DNA from: Marivita sp046591575
GTDB taxonomy: Bacteria; Pseudomonadota; Alphaproteobacteria; Rhodobacterales; Rhodobacteraceae
DNA length: 64,000 bases
NCBI RefSeq assembly: GCF_046591575.1
Contig: NZ_JBIQWA010000001.1
Coordinates: 62,001 to 126,000 of the forward strand
Reading direction: 5' to 3'
The position numbers and the translations under genes are program-made. The notes below the pieces were generated by a model that was not told the origin of the DNA, did not search any database, and saw nothing but the letters and a program-made list of their open reading frames with translations. Shown here piece by piece: positions 1 through 7,914 of this stretch. The number at the start of each line of letters is the position of its first letter. Position 1 is the stretch's first letter.

Positions 1-161
1 GATGCAACCCACGCCCCATATTGCGCATTTGGCACGGGCCTGAGATCAGGCGGCAAGCCGCCGGCAACAGAGCCTGTGCCGGTTCCGGACATCCCCCGAG
101 AGCAACCGGCCACGGTAAAGCTGGCAAGCGCCAGGCCAAAAAATCGTCTGTTCATCTGCAT
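1..161 (-). CDS. Lipoprotein, N-terminal part only (possibly a lytic murein transglycosylase)
   Basis: Runs off the left edge; about 53 residues are visible. The start at 161 follows AGAGGTGAG at a good distance (a second in-frame ATG is at 155). The N-terminus reads MNRRFFGLALASFTVAGC, a basic stretch, a hydrophobic core and a lipobox ending in Cys, so the product is an exported lipoprotein. After the Cys come a Gly/Ser/Thr linker and then PDLRPVPNAQYGAWVA. A Tyr/Phe..Trp-Val stretch after such a linker is how many MltB-type lytic transglycosylases of this group begin, but the catalytic part lies outside the window, so the function is only a guess. It is transcribed divergently from the desaturase gene. 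Confidence 0.6.
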   Translation of the reverse strand, partial: MQMNRRFFGLALASFTVAGCSRGMSGTGTGSVAGGLPPDLRPVPNAQYGAWVA

Positions 162-367
162 CGGTCTGCTCACCTCTGGATGATTTTTTCGCCATTGTGC
201 GGTGAAGTTGCGCTTTACACAATGCAAGACATCGTGTTGCCGCGAATTGAGCAATGGACAGCAGGTCTGGCCATCCAAGACGACGGGACCGCATGTTTGT
301 GCCAATCTTGGCTTTTCTTTTGATCAGAACCGGGCCAGTCTTTTCATGTCATAAAGAGGAGGGATCA
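162..367. other. Divergent intergenic region
   Basis: About 200 bases between the divergent lipoprotein gene and the desaturase gene. It must hold both promoters, but I see no clear -35/-10 pair or inverted repeat. The only strong signal is the Shine-Dalgarno sequence AGGAGG five bases before the desaturase ATG. An in-frame ATG at 254 lengthens the desaturase reading frame, but it has no ribosome binding site and codes unlike the family. Confidence 0.4.
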
Positions 368-1351
368 ATGGACGCCAGTTTTTCGCGCCGCAAATTGCTG
401 ACCCCGGCAGAGTTGCGCAGTTTGTCGGAACGGTCCGACACGCGCGGGGCGCTGCAAATGGCCAGCCATGTTGGAGCGATTGTGCTTGTCGCAACTCTTC
501 ATGCGCAGGCCATGGGCACTGCGTGGGTTTGGGTGACTGGGTTTGCGCTGGGTGTTTTATTGAATTTCCTCTACGCCGCGCAGCACGAGCTTAGCCATTC
601 AACGGTGTTCAAGACCCGTGTCCTGAACGAAGTGTTTGGCCGGATCATTGGATTTATCCAGATTTTTCCACGCGATTTTGATCAGATCATGCATTTTGCC
701 CATCATCAGCACACCCAGGACTGGGAACGCGACGGCGAGCTGGTGCGAGAACCCTATACGCTGACAACCTATCTGCTGTGGCTGAGCGGAATAACCTACT
801 GGCGCAATCGCGTCTTTGGCGTGGTGCGCCGGGCCCGTGGGGTCATTGTTGAGCCGTTTATCCGACCGGAAGAAGAAGCCAAGGTCATCCGTGAAAGCCG
901 CCTGCATCTGGCGGGATACGCCGGGATTGCGTTGATCTCATGGATCACCGGCAGTTGGGCGGTGCTGACGTTTTGGCTGATCCCGATGGTTCTGACCAAA
1001 CCGGTCCACCAGTTGCAAAACACGATCGAACATCTGGGCCTGAGCCATGAAAGCGACATTTTCGAAAACACCCGATCGACACGGGCCAACGGATTTATCC
1101 GCTGGTTGTGCTGGCAGATGCCCTATCACACCGCCCATCACACCTTTCCGGCCGTGCCGTTCTGGAAGCTGCGTGAGTTGAATGACAAGATCGAACACAA
1201 GGCCGGGGACGTTCACCGCATGGGATGGATCGAGTTTCAAATCGAAGTGATCAAAAAACTGATGGCCCAGGATGAAAGCCAGTATCCGATGAACGAAGTA
1301 TGGATCGTTCCGGCCTCGGGCGGGCGCACCCGCCGCGTGCCTGCCGAATGA
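368..1351 (+). CDS. Membrane fatty acid desaturase
   Basis: A 327-residue di-iron membrane desaturase, which would insert a double bond in an acyl chain (or act on a related lipid) in the inner membrane. The three histidine clusters are visible: HELSH (about residue 77), HFAHHQH (about 111) and HTAHH (about 258). Hydrophobic segments lie between them. The start at 368 is set by AGGAGG five bases upstream. The stop overlaps the next start in ATGA, so the two genes are translationally coupled. The substrate cannot be read from the sequence; carotenoid- or sphingolipid-type relatives have the same histidine layout. Confidence 0.85.
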   Translation: MDASFSRRKLLTPAELRSLSERSDTRGALQMASHVGAIVLVATLHAQAMGTAWVWVTGFALGVLLNFLYAAQHELSHSTVFKTRVLNEVFGRIIGFIQIFPRDFDQIMHFAHHQHTQDWERDGELVREPYTLTTYLLWLSGITYWRNRVFGVVRRARGVIVEPFIRPEEEAKVIRESRLHLAGYAGIALISWITGSWAVLTFWLIPMVLTKPVHQLQNTIEHLGLSHESDIFENTRSTRANGFIRWLCWQMPYHTAHHTFPAVPFWKLRELNDKIEHKAGDVHRMGWIEFQIEVIKKLMAQDESQYPMNEVWIVPASGGRTRRVPAE

Positions 1352-2190
1352 GACGGCTTCAGGTCTATACCTCGCTTTGGGCCATGCAGCCACATGATCA
1401 AAGCGGGGTCAAACTGCCTTATGATCAGGTCTGTGAGATGGTCGCGGCGGCCGGATTTGATGGCATGGCCATTGATCTGGGTGCGTCAGACGTGGCGGTG
1501 GCCCATGCGGTTCGACCGTTTCTGCAGGCCAACGGACTGACGCCGCTTGTCGTGGCGTTTCCGAAAACCATGGAAAGTCTGGACGACACGCTGCATATGG
1601 CGGCCGATTTCGGGGCTCCATTTGTAGATGTGATCGGTCAGGTCATGCCGATTGCGCTGGATGACATGGTGCCGGTGATCGACACCTGGATGGCAATGTC
1701 GGATCGCATTGGCGTTCCGATCCAGTTTGAAACGCATCGCAACTGCATCACCAACGATCTGTATGTGACGCTTCAATTGCTGGAGCGGATACCGGAAATG
1801 CGGCTATGTGCCGATCTTTCGCATTATGTTGTAGATCGGGAATTCTGGTTCCCGATGTCCGGACATGACCTTGGTCTGATCTCGCGGATTTTGAAACGCT
1901 CTGACAGCTTTCAGGGCCGCGTGGCGAGCCGACAGCAAATTCAAGTGCAACTCGATTTTCCCCAGCATCAGAAATGGGTCGACCTGTTCAAAACATGGTG
2001 GCGCGAAGGTTTGGCGGACTGGCGATTGCGCAATTCCTCCGGCGACTGCATTTTCGTCTGCGAATTGGGCCCGCCGGAATACGCGATGACCGGCCCGGAT
2101 GGGCGCGAAATGTCCAATCGCTGGCACGAGGCGCAGGTCATCAAGCGCTGGATTGAAGACATTTGGGACGAACTGGGCGGGGACGGTTGA
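1348..2190 (+). CDS. Sugar phosphate isomerase/epimerase-like TIM barrel protein
   Basis: A 280-residue protein of the xylose isomerase-like TIM barrel superfamily (AP endonuclease 2 fold). Features that fit are a segment with GFDGMAIDLG near residue 37, a Glu-Thr-His (FETHRN) after strand four that would bind metal, ADLSH near residue 157 and CELGPPEY near the C-terminus, where a Glu ligand is usual. The start is the ATG that overlaps the desaturase stop. The substrate is unknown. Coupling to a desaturase is unusual for this family, which more often sits in sugar catabolic operons. Confidence 0.75.
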   Translation: MRRLQVYTSLWAMQPHDQSGVKLPYDQVCEMVAAAGFDGMAIDLGASDVAVAHAVRPFLQANGLTPLVVAFPKTMESLDDTLHMAADFGAPFVDVIGQVMPIALDDMVPVIDTWMAMSDRIGVPIQFETHRNCITNDLYVTLQLLERIPEMRLCADLSHYVVDREFWFPMSGHDLGLISRILKRSDSFQGRVASRQQIQVQLDFPQHQKWVDLFKTWWREGLADWRLRNSSGDCIFVCELGPPEYAMTGPDGREMSNRWHEAQVIKRWIEDIWDELGGDG

Positions 2191-2266
2191 TTACTTGATT
2201 GCCGTGCGCCCCAGGAAAGATGTCACATTCGAGACCTGCAAGCGGTCTGACCAGTATTGTTGAAAC

Positions 2267-3337
2267 TCAAGCCTCGCGGTTTGATCCGATCCTCTCGATC
2301 TGGCCAAGCAGGGTTTCTGCATGACGCAATGCAGCGCCCGTCGCTTCGAGCATCGGAGGCAACAGCATCCATTCCAAGGCCCAGCTTGCGCCCGATCTTT
2401 CCTGTTCGTGGATCATTGCTTGCGTCAACCCGCCTTGCTGCGCGCCAACAAATCGGGCCAGTGTGACCAATGCCTCGGCCAAAACCGGATTGGCTTTGTG
2501 CGGCATTGCGGATGATCCGCCCCCGCCGGCAAGTTTGATATCGTCAATCCCCTGCTGCGCCATCAGCGCAATATCCTGACCCATCTTTCCAAGCGATCCC
2601 GTCACAAGTGTCAGCCAATGGCCGACATCCAGAATAGGTGTGCGATTGCTGTGCCAGACCGGGCCCATCCGCAATCCCAGACGACGCGCCAATTCGGTGG
2701 CTGCCGCATCCCCCTGCCCGTCCGGCACGTCGCGCAATCCCACTGGTCCGCCCAATTGCACCTGACCGACATGGGCGCGCAAGCCGTGCAGGCGTTCATG
2801 GTGATCGCGCAACGGGGCGGCCCAGCTTTGCAAGCGGACGGACACCGGAAGCGGCAACGCGGCTTGCATCCGTGTCCGCGCCATCAGGGTTCCGTCAGCG
2901 TCCTTGTCCAGTTGCGCCAGCACCGCAATGACGCTGATTAAGCGCGCTTCAAGCCGATCAAAGACATCCATCAATGTCAGCACAAGGACCGTGTCGAGAA
3001 CGTCTTGGCTTGTGGTGCCTGTGTGGATCGCTTTGGCATTCGGTTCCTTAAGACCCGCGCGCATCTGGTCAACCAGACCCGGCACCGGCAAGCCATTGAT
3101 ATCGCTGCTTGAGGCAATGGCCTCCAGATCCGGGTCAAAATCCCGCAACGCCGCCAAGGCGGTCTTGGCATCCTTGGGCGTGATGGCCCCAAGAGACAGG
3201 AGCGTTTCCGTCCAGGCCGTTTCAAAAACCACGGCATGTTGCAAGACCACAGACGCCGCAAACTGTGCGGCAATCGCCGGATCCTGGAACATATCACCAA
3301 AAAGCCCAGAGGACGTGAAAGCATTTGTCATAACCAT
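2267..3337 (-). CDS. pcaB: PcaB-like lyase (3-carboxy-cis,cis-muconate cycloisomerase family)
   Basis: A 356-residue member of the fumarase/aspartase superfamily. The signature SSAMPHKANPV is present near residue 262, HTGTTSQD near residue 92 supplies the other conserved loop, and ERSGASWALEW near the C-terminus is typical of PcaB. PcaB converts 3-carboxymuconate to the lactone in the protocatechuate branch of the beta-ketoadipate pathway. The length fits alphaproteobacterial PcaB proteins, which lack the C-terminal extension of adenylosuccinate lyase. No other pca gene is adjacent, so the role is inferred from the family alone. The start may be 3337 or the ATG at 3331; neither has a strong ribosome binding site. 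Confidence 0.75.
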   Translation of the reverse strand: MVMTNAFTSSGLFGDMFQDPAIAAQFAASVVLQHAVVFETAWTETLLSLGAITPKDAKTALAALRDFDPDLEAIASSSDINGLPVPGLVDQMRAGLKEPNAKAIHTGTTSQDVLDTVLVLTLMDVFDRLEARLISVIAVLAQLDKDADGTLMARTRMQAALPLPVSVRLQSWAAPLRDHHERLHGLRAHVGQVQLGGPVGLRDVPDGQGDAAATELARRLGLRMGPVWHSNRTPILDVGHWLTLVTGSLGKMGQDIALMAQQGIDDIKLAGGGGSSAMPHKANPVLAEALVTLARFVGAQQGGLTQAMIHEQERSGASWALEWMLLPPMLEATGAALRHAETLLGQIERIGSNREA

Positions 3338-3396
3338 ACCGTGGCGACAAAACTCTGCCTAAACAAGGCCTTGAAAAATACGCGCAGAAAATCGCC

Positions 3397-3434
3397 AAAA
3401 AAAGAAGCCCCCCGCGTCTGGTGACGCGAGGGGC
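3397..3434 (-). terminator. Rho-independent terminator of rpsA
   Basis: Read on the minus strand just after the rpsA stop, CCCCTCGCGTC, a short loop and GACGCGGGG form a strong GC-rich stem, followed by TTCTTTTTTT. This is a canonical intrinsic terminator and separates rpsA from the pcaB-like gene further along the same strand. Confidence 0.9.
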
Positions 3435-3458
3435 CGTGTTTCACAATCGAAATCGGGT

Positions 3459-5138
3459 TTAGTCGTCGCCCTTGAGGGCGGCACCCAGAATATCGCCAAG
3501 CGATGCGCCAGAGTCGGACGAGCCGTACTGCTGAACCGCTTCTTTCTCTTCCGCGATTTCAAGCGCTTTGATCGACAGACCCAGACGGCGGGTCTTGCTG
3601 TCCACGTTGGTCACGCGGACGTCAACCTTGTCGCCGACATTGAAACGCTCGGGGCGCTGATCGGCACGATCCCGCGACAGATCAGAGCGGCGGATGAAGG
3701 ATTTCATGCCTTCATATTCCACTTCGATGCCGCCATCTTCGATGGCAGTGACCTGAACGGTGATGACAGAGCCGCGCTTGGTGCCGCCAACCGCTTCGGC
3801 AAACTTGTCACCGCCAAGGGCTTTGACGGACAGCGAGATACGCTCTTTTTCCACATCCACTTCGGTGACAACGGCCTGAACCATATCGCCCTTGCGGTAG
3901 TTCTGGATCGCGTCTTCACCACGCTCGTCCCAGGACAGGTCGGAGAGGTGCACCATGCCGTCGATGTCGCCGTCGAGGCCAACAAACAGACCGAATTCGG
4001 TGATGTTCTTGACTTCGCCTTCGACCTCTGTGCCCTCGGGGTGTGTTTCTGCGAACACTTCCCATGGGTTGCGCATGGTCTGCTTGAGGCCCAGCGACAC
4101 GCGGCGCTTGGCACCGTCGATTTCCAGAACCATGACTTCGACTTCCTGAGAGGTCGAAACGATCTTGCCCGGGTGCACGTTCTTTTTGGTCCAGGACATT
4201 TCCGAGACGTGGACCAGACCTTCAACACCTGGCTCAAGCTCAACAAACGCGCCGTAATCGGTGATGTTGGTCACGCGACCTGTGTGCACGGATTCCAGCG
4301 GATACTTGGCAGCTACCAGATCCCATGGATCTTCCTGCAGCTGCTTCATGCCAAGGCTGATGCGGTGGGTTTCCTTGTTGATCTTGATGACCTGAACCTT
4401 GACGGTTTCGCCGATCGACAGGATCTCGGAGGGGTGGTTCACACGGCGCCATGCCATATCCGTGACGTGCAACAGGCCGTCAACGCCGCCAAGATCCACG
4501 AAGGCACCGTATTCGGTGATGTTCTTGACGACACCGTCGACTGCCTGACCTTCGGTGAGGTTGCCGATAACTTCTGCGCGCTGTTCGGCGCGGGACTCTT
4601 CGAGGATCGCGCGGCGCGAGACAACGATGTTGCCACGGCGGCGGTCCATCTTGAGGATTTGGAACGGCTGCTTGAGCCCCATGAGCGGGCCAGCGTCGCG
4701 TACCGGGCGCACGTCAACCTGAGAGCCGGGCAAGAAGGCCACGGCACCGCCAAGATCAACGGTAAAGCCACCTTTAACACGGCCAAAGATCGCGCCTTCG
4801 ACGCGGGCGTCATCTGCGTATGCCTTTTCAAGACGGTCCCATGCCTCTTCACGGCGGGCCATTTCGCGGCTGATAACCGCTTCTCCGCGCGAGTTCTCTG
4901 CAGCGCGCAGGAACACCTCGACTTCGTCACCGACAGAGATGTCGGGCGCTTCGCCGGGATTTGCAAATTCTTTAAGATCAACGCGGCCTTCCATTTTGTA
5001 GCCTACGTCGATGATGGCCTGGCCTGCTTCGACAGCAATAACCTTGCCTTTGACAACGGACCCTTCATCGGGCGTGTCCATTTCGAAGCTTTCGTTCAAA
5101 AGTGCTTCGAATTCTTCCATAGATGCGTTCTGAGCCAT
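3459..5138 (-). CDS. rpsA: 30S ribosomal protein S1
   Basis: A 559-residue S1 protein, which binds mRNA on the 30S subunit and helps unfold and load transcripts. Six successive S1 (OB-fold) domains are visible, each with the GxV..I..YGAFV..GVEGLVHVSE type pattern, for example ITEYGAFVDLGGVDGLLHVTDM and ITDYGAFVELEPGVEGLVHVSEM. The start MAQNASMEEFEALL at 5138 follows AAAGGAAA; a longer frame reaching 5237 has no family support. In most alphaproteobacteria rpsA follows cmk directly; here an aldo/keto reductase gene lies between. A promoter and a hairpin lie in the 180-base leader (see separate entries). Confidence 0.97.
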   Translation of the reverse strand: MAQNASMEEFEALLNESFEMDTPDEGSVVKGKVIAVEAGQAIIDVGYKMEGRVDLKEFANPGEAPDISVGDEVEVFLRAAENSRGEAVISREMARREEAWDRLEKAYADDARVEGAIFGRVKGGFTVDLGGAVAFLPGSQVDVRPVRDAGPLMGLKQPFQILKMDRRRGNIVVSRRAILEESRAEQRAEVIGNLTEGQAVDGVVKNITEYGAFVDLGGVDGLLHVTDMAWRRVNHPSEILSIGETVKVQVIKINKETHRISLGMKQLQEDPWDLVAAKYPLESVHTGRVTNITDYGAFVELEPGVEGLVHVSEMSWTKKNVHPGKIVSTSQEVEVMVLEIDGAKRRVSLGLKQTMRNPWEVFAETHPEGTEVEGEVKNITEFGLFVGLDGDIDGMVHLSDLSWDERGEDAIQNYRKGDMVQAVVTEVDVEKERISLSVKALGGDKFAEAVGGTKRGSVITVQVTAIEDGGIEVEYEGMKSFIRRSDLSRDRADQRPERFNVGDKVDVRVTNVDSKTRRLGLSIKALEIAEEKEAVQQYGSSDSGASLGDILGAALKGDD

Positions 5139-5246
5139 GTGGCGTCTGTTTCCTTTACGTATCACTTTAACTGGCCGTGCGGTTGTCTCCGCCGGTCTGG
5201 GGTGTGTGCCCGCACGTTTTGTGAGGCGATTGGTCAAGGCATCCGT

Positions 5247-5276
5247 AAAACAAAGAGGGCCGGTGCGTGCCGACCC
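5247..5276 (-). terminator. Terminator-like hairpin in the rpsA leader
   Basis: On the minus strand GGGTCGG, a CACGCA loop and CCGGCCC pair into a stem (one G-T pair) followed by TCTTTGTTTT. It lies between the likely rpsA promoter (about 5324-5352) and the rpsA start at 5138. It could end transcription coming from the upstream genes, attenuate rpsA, or define a short RNA of about 70 bases. Confidence 0.6.
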
Positions 5277-5323
5277 CTGCTCGATCTTTGTCTTATGGCA
5301 TTTGTGCCTTATGCGACGCCTGC

Positions 5324-5352
5324 GCTATAGCCTGCGTGGTTTCGCATATCAA
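5324..5352 (-). promoter_or_regulatory. Putative sigma-70 promoter for rpsA
   Basis: On the minus strand TTGATA (5352-5347), a 17-base spacer and TATAGC (5329-5324) make a good housekeeping promoter. The predicted transcription start is near 5316, which leaves a leader of about 178 bases before rpsA. The rest of the gene-free stretch 5139-5457 holds a small hairpin (GGCA-CAAA-TGCC), the terminator-like hairpin and the rpsA ribosome binding site. Confidence 0.5.
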
Positions 5353-5457
5353 CCCTGTTTGGCACTCTCAGGCAGGTCCTTGCCGGTATCGGGCCAGATC
5401 ATACGAAGGCCGCGCGATGCAGGGCAGATAAGCGCAGCTGAGCAAACGAATGAAGGG

Positions 5458-6444
5458 TCAGCAATATCGCTCTGGTCCGATCCACTGCGCATCAGAGTAC
5501 CTGTCGCCATGCGCCCACCCGACAGGTAAAACGGCCTCGATGCGGTGTTGGTCGGCGTCGGACAGTTTGATCTGCGTGCCGCGTAGAAGCTCTGTGAAAT
5601 GCGTGACAGATCGAGTTCCGGGAATTGGCACGATGTGCAGCCCTTGATGCAAGACCCAGGCAATGGCCACCGCCGCAGTCGGTTCGCCCATATCCCGCGC
5701 AAGGGCGCGAAAGGCCTCGGTTGCCTTGAGATTGGCCGCGTGGTTGGGTGTCATGAATCGCGGGTTGCCGGACAGAAACGGGAGGTCTGCGACTTTTTCG
5801 TCGGTCAGCGGCGCATCGGTGAGAAGCGACCGACCAACCGGCGAGAACGCAACGAGCGCTGTACCAAGCTCTTTGCAGGTCTGGATCAGACCAAGCTCCG
5901 GCGCGCGCGTGGCAAGGGAGTATTCTGATTGAACCGCCGCAATCGGATGCACCGCAGCCGCGCGGCGCAGCGAACTTGGGGCGATTTCAGAAAAGCCGAT
6001 GGATTTTGCCTTGCCCTTTTCAACGAGCCGCGCCAACGCACCGGTGGCCTCCTCTATCGGCATCTTGGCCTGACGGCGGTGGATGTAGAACACATCAACC
6101 GCGTCGATGCCTAAGCGATGCAGACTTTGGTCAAGCTCGGCTTCCAAATGGTCGAAATCATTGCGGTAGATGCGGTTGCCATCGGCGTCTTTCGTGATCC
6201 CGGCTTTGGTGGCGATATGGAAATGGTCTTTCGCAGACGATCCGCGCGCCTTGAAAAAAGTCCCGATCGCGGTTTCTGACCCGCCCATGCCGTAGACGTT
6301 GGAGGTGTCGATATGGGTGACACCCATCTGCATGGCATGCTCCAGGATCGCATGGGAATTGGCCTGGGTTGTGGGGCCGTAGAAATTGCCAAAGGACATT
6401 GCTCCGATACCAAAGCGGATCGGTTGATCGCATAAATCTGACAT
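5458..6444 (-). CDS. Aldo/keto reductase
   Basis: A 328-residue NADPH-dependent oxidoreductase of the AKR fold. The catalytic tetrad is visible as Asp and Tyr in DTSNVYG, Lys in ATKAG and His in FYIHRR, and the cofactor-binding C-terminus has PIPGTRSVTH. The substrate is unknown. The ATG at 6444 (MSDLCDQPIRFGIGAMSFG) suits the family; a TTG at 6477 that overlaps the cmk stop and has a GAGG seven bases upstream is an alternative. The gene sits between cmk and rpsA, two genes that are normally neighbours. Confidence 0.88.
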   Translation of the reverse strand: MSDLCDQPIRFGIGAMSFGNFYGPTTQANSHAILEHAMQMGVTHIDTSNVYGMGGSETAIGTFFKARGSSAKDHFHIATKAGITKDADGNRIYRNDFDHLEAELDQSLHRLGIDAVDVFYIHRRQAKMPIEEATGALARLVEKGKAKSIGFSEIAPSSLRRAAAVHPIAAVQSEYSLATRAPELGLIQTCKELGTALVAFSPVGRSLLTDAPLTDEKVADLPFLSGNPRFMTPNHAANLKATEAFRALARDMGEPTAAVAIAWVLHQGLHIVPIPGTRSVTHFTELLRGTQIKLSDADQHRIEAVLPVGWAHGDRYSDAQWIGPERYC

Positions 6445-6473
6445 GGTTCCTCGGGCCGTCTTGTCAGCCGGGG

Positions 6474-7085
6474 TCAACGACGTGCCTCTACGGCAGCGAT
6501 GGCTTGGGCAATCGCGGTTTCGATGGACAGGTCTGATGTGTCCAGAAGGATGGCATCATCAGCCGGTTTCAAAGGAGCATCCGCACGTCCGGTGTCGCGG
6601 GCGTCGCGGGCTTTGACATCGGCAAGCACGGTGTTGAATTCCGTTTCCGATCCGCGCTGCTGCATTTCCAGAAACCGCCGCTTTGCCCGGATTTCAGGGC
6701 GGGCGGTCACATAGAGTTTCACTTCGGCCTGCGGACAAATCACCGTCCCGATATCGCGCCCGTCCAACACCGCGCCACCGGCGCGACGGGAAAAGGCGCG
6801 CTGAAAATCAAAGAGTGCGGCACGGACATCGGGGATCACCGCAACCCTTGATGCCGCCTGCGCCGCGTCTGCGCCGCGCAATTGAGCGTTTTCAAGATCG
6901 TCCGCGACAAGCGTTTGCGCGGCCACAACCGGATCTTCTCCTGCCAGCATCCGCGCGCCCACCGCGCGATACAGCAGGCCAGTATCGAGATACGCAAAGT
7001 CGAAATGCGCCGCCACAGCGCTGCTGATGGTGCCTTTGCCTGCCGCTGCCGGTCCGTCGATGGCCACTGTGAAAGGTTCTGTCAT
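6474..7085 (-). CDS. cmk: Cytidylate kinase
   Basis: A 203-residue kinase that phosphorylates CMP/dCMP to the diphosphate in pyrimidine nucleotide supply. The P-loop is GPAAAGKGT at residues 11-19, the GRDIGTVICPQA segment lies near residue 110 and the C-terminal DTSDLSIE motif is present. Its ATG overlaps the trmB stop in ATGA, so it is read from the same message as trmB. The usual alphaproteobacterial partner aroA is absent here. Confidence 0.95.
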   Translation of the reverse strand: MTEPFTVAIDGPAAAGKGTISSAVAAHFDFAYLDTGLLYRAVGARMLAGEDPVVAAQTLVADDLENAQLRGADAAQAASRVAVIPDVRAALFDFQRAFSRRAGGAVLDGRDIGTVICPQAEVKLYVTARPEIRAKRRFLEMQQRGSETEFNTVLADVKARDARDTGRADAPLKPADDAILLDTSDLSIETAIAQAIAAVEARR

Positions 7086-7798
7086 GCAGGTTTCCGGAAT
7101 GTCATATAATGCGGCGTGCGGCCTTCGCGCAGCGCCTTTTGTTCATAGCGGGTCGATATCCAATCCGCCCAGGGCGCACGCCAGTCGGCAGGGCCCTCTG
7201 CACGCCATTCAAATCCGGCTTTGGGCACTTCGATCAGGGTCTGGCGGACGTAATCGGGGATATCGGTGGCAACCCGGAACTCGGCACCGGGGGCAAGACA
7301 GTCAAACAGCGGATCAAGATGTTCGGGCGTGACAAACCGACGTCGGTGGTGGCGCTTTTTGGGCCAGGGATCGGGATACAGCAAAAAGGCTTTCTCGACC
7401 GATCCGGACGGCAGAACATCGAACATATCGCGCGCGTCGCCGGGGAAAACCCGCAGGTTTTTGACGCCGGCCTCGCGGATCTTTCCCAGCAGCATCGCAA
7501 CACCATTGATGAACGGCTCGCATCCAATGATGCCAACGCCGGGGTTCTGCAAAGCTTGGTGGACCAGATGTTCGCCCCCTCCAAAGCCGATTTCCAACCA
7601 AAGGGGCCGACCCTCGAACAACGCGGTTGTGTCCAGCTTTGTGCGCTCGGGGTTGTCCTCCCAGGACACGGGGCCTGGGCTCAGCGCATCAAGGTCGGTG
7701 TCCAGATAGTCTTTTTGGCTGGGGCGCAGCGTTTTGCCTTTGAACCGGCCATAAAAATTGCGCCACGGCGCGCCAGAGGGGTGTTTGGTATCGGTCAT
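7082..7798 (-). CDS. trmB: tRNA (guanosine(46)-N7)-methyltransferase
   Basis: A 238-residue SAM-dependent enzyme that methylates N7 of G46 in tRNA variable loops. The SAM site LEIGFGGGEHL and the family motif DPWPKKRHHRRR are visible. The start MTDTKHPSGAPWRNFYGR at 7798 matches the family; a longer frame to 7852 does not. It lies downstream of metK, which makes its methyl donor, and overlaps cmk by four bases. Confidence 0.95.
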   Translation of the reverse strand: MTDTKHPSGAPWRNFYGRFKGKTLRPSQKDYLDTDLDALSPGPVSWEDNPERTKLDTTALFEGRPLWLEIGFGGGEHLVHQALQNPGVGIIGCEPFINGVAMLLGKIREAGVKNLRVFPGDARDMFDVLPSGSVEKAFLLYPDPWPKKRHHRRRFVTPEHLDPLFDCLAPGAEFRVATDIPDYVRQTLIEVPKAGFEWRAEGPADWRAPWADWISTRYEQKALREGRTPHYMTFRKPA

Positions 7799-7840
7799 AC
7801 AGAAGCGTCTACCGCCTAGCCCTTTCTGATTCAACGGGCG

Positions 7841-7913
7841 CGGGCGAGGCACAGCCTCGCCCGTTTGCCTCCGGCGGAGGTATTTTCAGCCCAAAGAAAC
7901 CCCGAAACCGGGT
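7841..7913. other. Hairpin-rich spacer between metK and trmB
   Basis: Three stem-forming sequences follow each other. CGGGCGAGG-CACAG-CCTCGCCCG (7841-7863) is a nine-pair stem. CCTCCG-G-CGGAGG (7869-7881) is a short palindrome of a kind common between genes in this family. On the minus strand, right after the metK stop, CCCG-GTTT-CGGG is followed by GTTTCTTT (7893-7912) and may be a weak metK terminator. Confidence 0.45.
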
Positions 7914-7914
7914 C

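Noticed and set aside
3948..5330. 460-codon plus-strand open frame
   Set aside because: It is antisense to rpsA, whose six S1 domains are unmistakable; the translated sequence resembles nothing and has no ribosome binding site.
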